Shown here: positions 5,418-5,672 of the stretch, piece by piece | Position numbering within the stretch: position 1 is the stretch's first letter | How the letters are laid out: the number at the start of each line of letters is the position of its first letter | The notes under the pieces: generated by a model | What the model saw: only the letters and a program-made list of their open reading frames with translations | Told to the model about the DNA's origin: nothing | Database searches by the model: none | Program-made: the position numbers and the translations under genes | NCBI GenBank assembly: GCA_038248745.1 | Contig: JBBRXC010000105.1 | Location: forward strand, 1-5,672 | Reading direction: 5' to 3' | Length of the DNA stretch: 5,672 nt | DNA from: JAENWH01 sp038248745 | Lineage (GTDB): Bacteria > Bacillota > Clostridia > Peptostreptococcales > Anaerovoracaceae

Positions 5418-5429
5418 TGATAATATCAC
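5417..5429. promoter_or_regulatory. 13-bp perfect palindrome, candidate operator
   Basis: GTGATA-A-TATCAC is a perfect inverted repeat around one central base and overlaps the upstream edge of the -35 region. With flanks it reads TGTGATAATATCACC, resembling a CRP/FNR-type site but with a 5-base instead of 6-base spacer between TGTGA and TCAC. The binding protein is unknown. Confidence 0.5.
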
Positions 5430-5461
5430 CTTATTCAAGTTTTCAGCGCTGGTTTTTGCAT

Positions 5462-5493
5462 AAAAAAAAACATTCCGAAGAATGTCTTTTTTT
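5462..5493 (-). terminator. Rho-independent terminator of the tRNA operon
   Basis: In the minus-strand transcript ACATTC pairs with GAATGT around a UUCG tetraloop. The stem extends by a G-U pair and then A-U pairs, and ends in a run of nine U. It begins 3 nt after the CCA end of tRNA-Leu. The A-run on the other side means it could also work on the plus strand. It separates the tRNA genes from the methyltransferase operon. Confidence 0.92.
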
Positions 5494-5496
5494 AAT

Positions 5497-5579
5497 TGGT
5501 GCGCGCGGAGGGACTTGAACCCCCACGGTCACCCGCTAGATCCTAAGTCTAGTGCGTCTGCCAATTCCGCCACGCGCGC
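5497..5579 (-). tRNA. tRNA-Leu (anticodon UAG)
   Basis: 83 nt including an encoded CCA. The acceptor stem GCGCGCG/CGCGCGC pairs fully. The anticodon stem CTAGA/TCTAG encloses the loop CTTAGGA, giving anticodon TAG (plus-strand 5543-5545), which reads CUN leucine codons. A long variable arm (class II tRNA) and the T-arm GGGGG-TTCAAGT-CCCTC are present. It follows tRNA-Glu by 5 nt and is last in the transcript before the terminator. Confidence 0.96.
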
Positions 5580-5584
5580 ACGTT

Positions 5585-5659
5585 TGGTGACTCCACCGGG
5601 AATTGAACCCGGGTTACTGCCGTGAAAGGGCGGTGTCTTAACCTCTTGACCATGGAGCC
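5585..5659 (-). tRNA. tRNA-Glu (anticodon UUC)
   Basis: 75 nt including an encoded CCA. The acceptor stem GGCTCCA/TGGAGTC pairs with one G-U. The anticodon stem CCGCC/GGCGG encloses CTTTCAC, giving anticodon TTC (plus-strand 5624-5626). The T-arm is CCGGG-TTCAATT-CCCGG. It is first of the visible tRNA pair; the promoter must lie beyond the right edge, as only 13 bases remain upstream. Confidence 0.96.
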
Positions 5660-5672
5660 ATAATAAATTTAA

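Overview
The window comes from a low-GC, anaerobic Gram-positive bacterium, most likely of the class Clostridia. The evidence is the AT-rich composition, strong AGGAG-type ribosome binding sites, tRNA genes with encoded CCA ends, and an oxygen-sensitive class III ribonucleotide reductase. This placement is inference; no rRNA or phylogenetic marker is present. Every gene I can support lies on the minus strand, so transcription runs from high to low coordinates.

Layout in transcription order. (1) A tRNA-Glu(UUC) / tRNA-Leu(UAG) pair at 5659-5497, closed by a strong UUCG-loop terminator at 5493-5462. (2) A two-gene operon behind its own promoter and a 13-bp palindrome: a class I SAM-dependent methyltransferase (TTG start at 5348) followed 15 nt later by a fusion of a DUF1847 cysteine-rich domain with a rhodanese domain. 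(3) A 401-bp non-coding stretch (3439-3839) rich in small repeats, with GGTTAAC-type motifs, an 8-bp tandem repeat, a perfect 10-bp inverted repeat and the nrdG promoter. (4) The anaerobic ribonucleotide reductase cluster: nrdG (radical-SAM activase), then nrdD with its own near-consensus sigma-A promoter and an NrdR box, then, 26 nt further, the start of a thioredoxin-reductase-like flavoprotein cut by the window edge.

How the parts fit. NrdG installs the glycyl radical on NrdD, which makes dNTPs without oxygen. NrdD carries a C-terminal thioredoxin/glutaredoxin-like domain with a CPNC site, and a thioredoxin-reductase-like gene follows it. This suggests a self-contained chain, NAD(P)H or ferredoxin -> flavoprotein -> fused CPNC domain -> NrdD active site, instead of formate as reductant. 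The methyltransferase/DUF1847-rhodanese pair has no assigned function. Its persulfide-type rhodanese chemistry, Cys cluster and methyltransferase partner hint at sulfur, selenium or metalloid handling. The methyltransferase SAM-binding motif I region looks disrupted, possibly by two compensating one-base indels.
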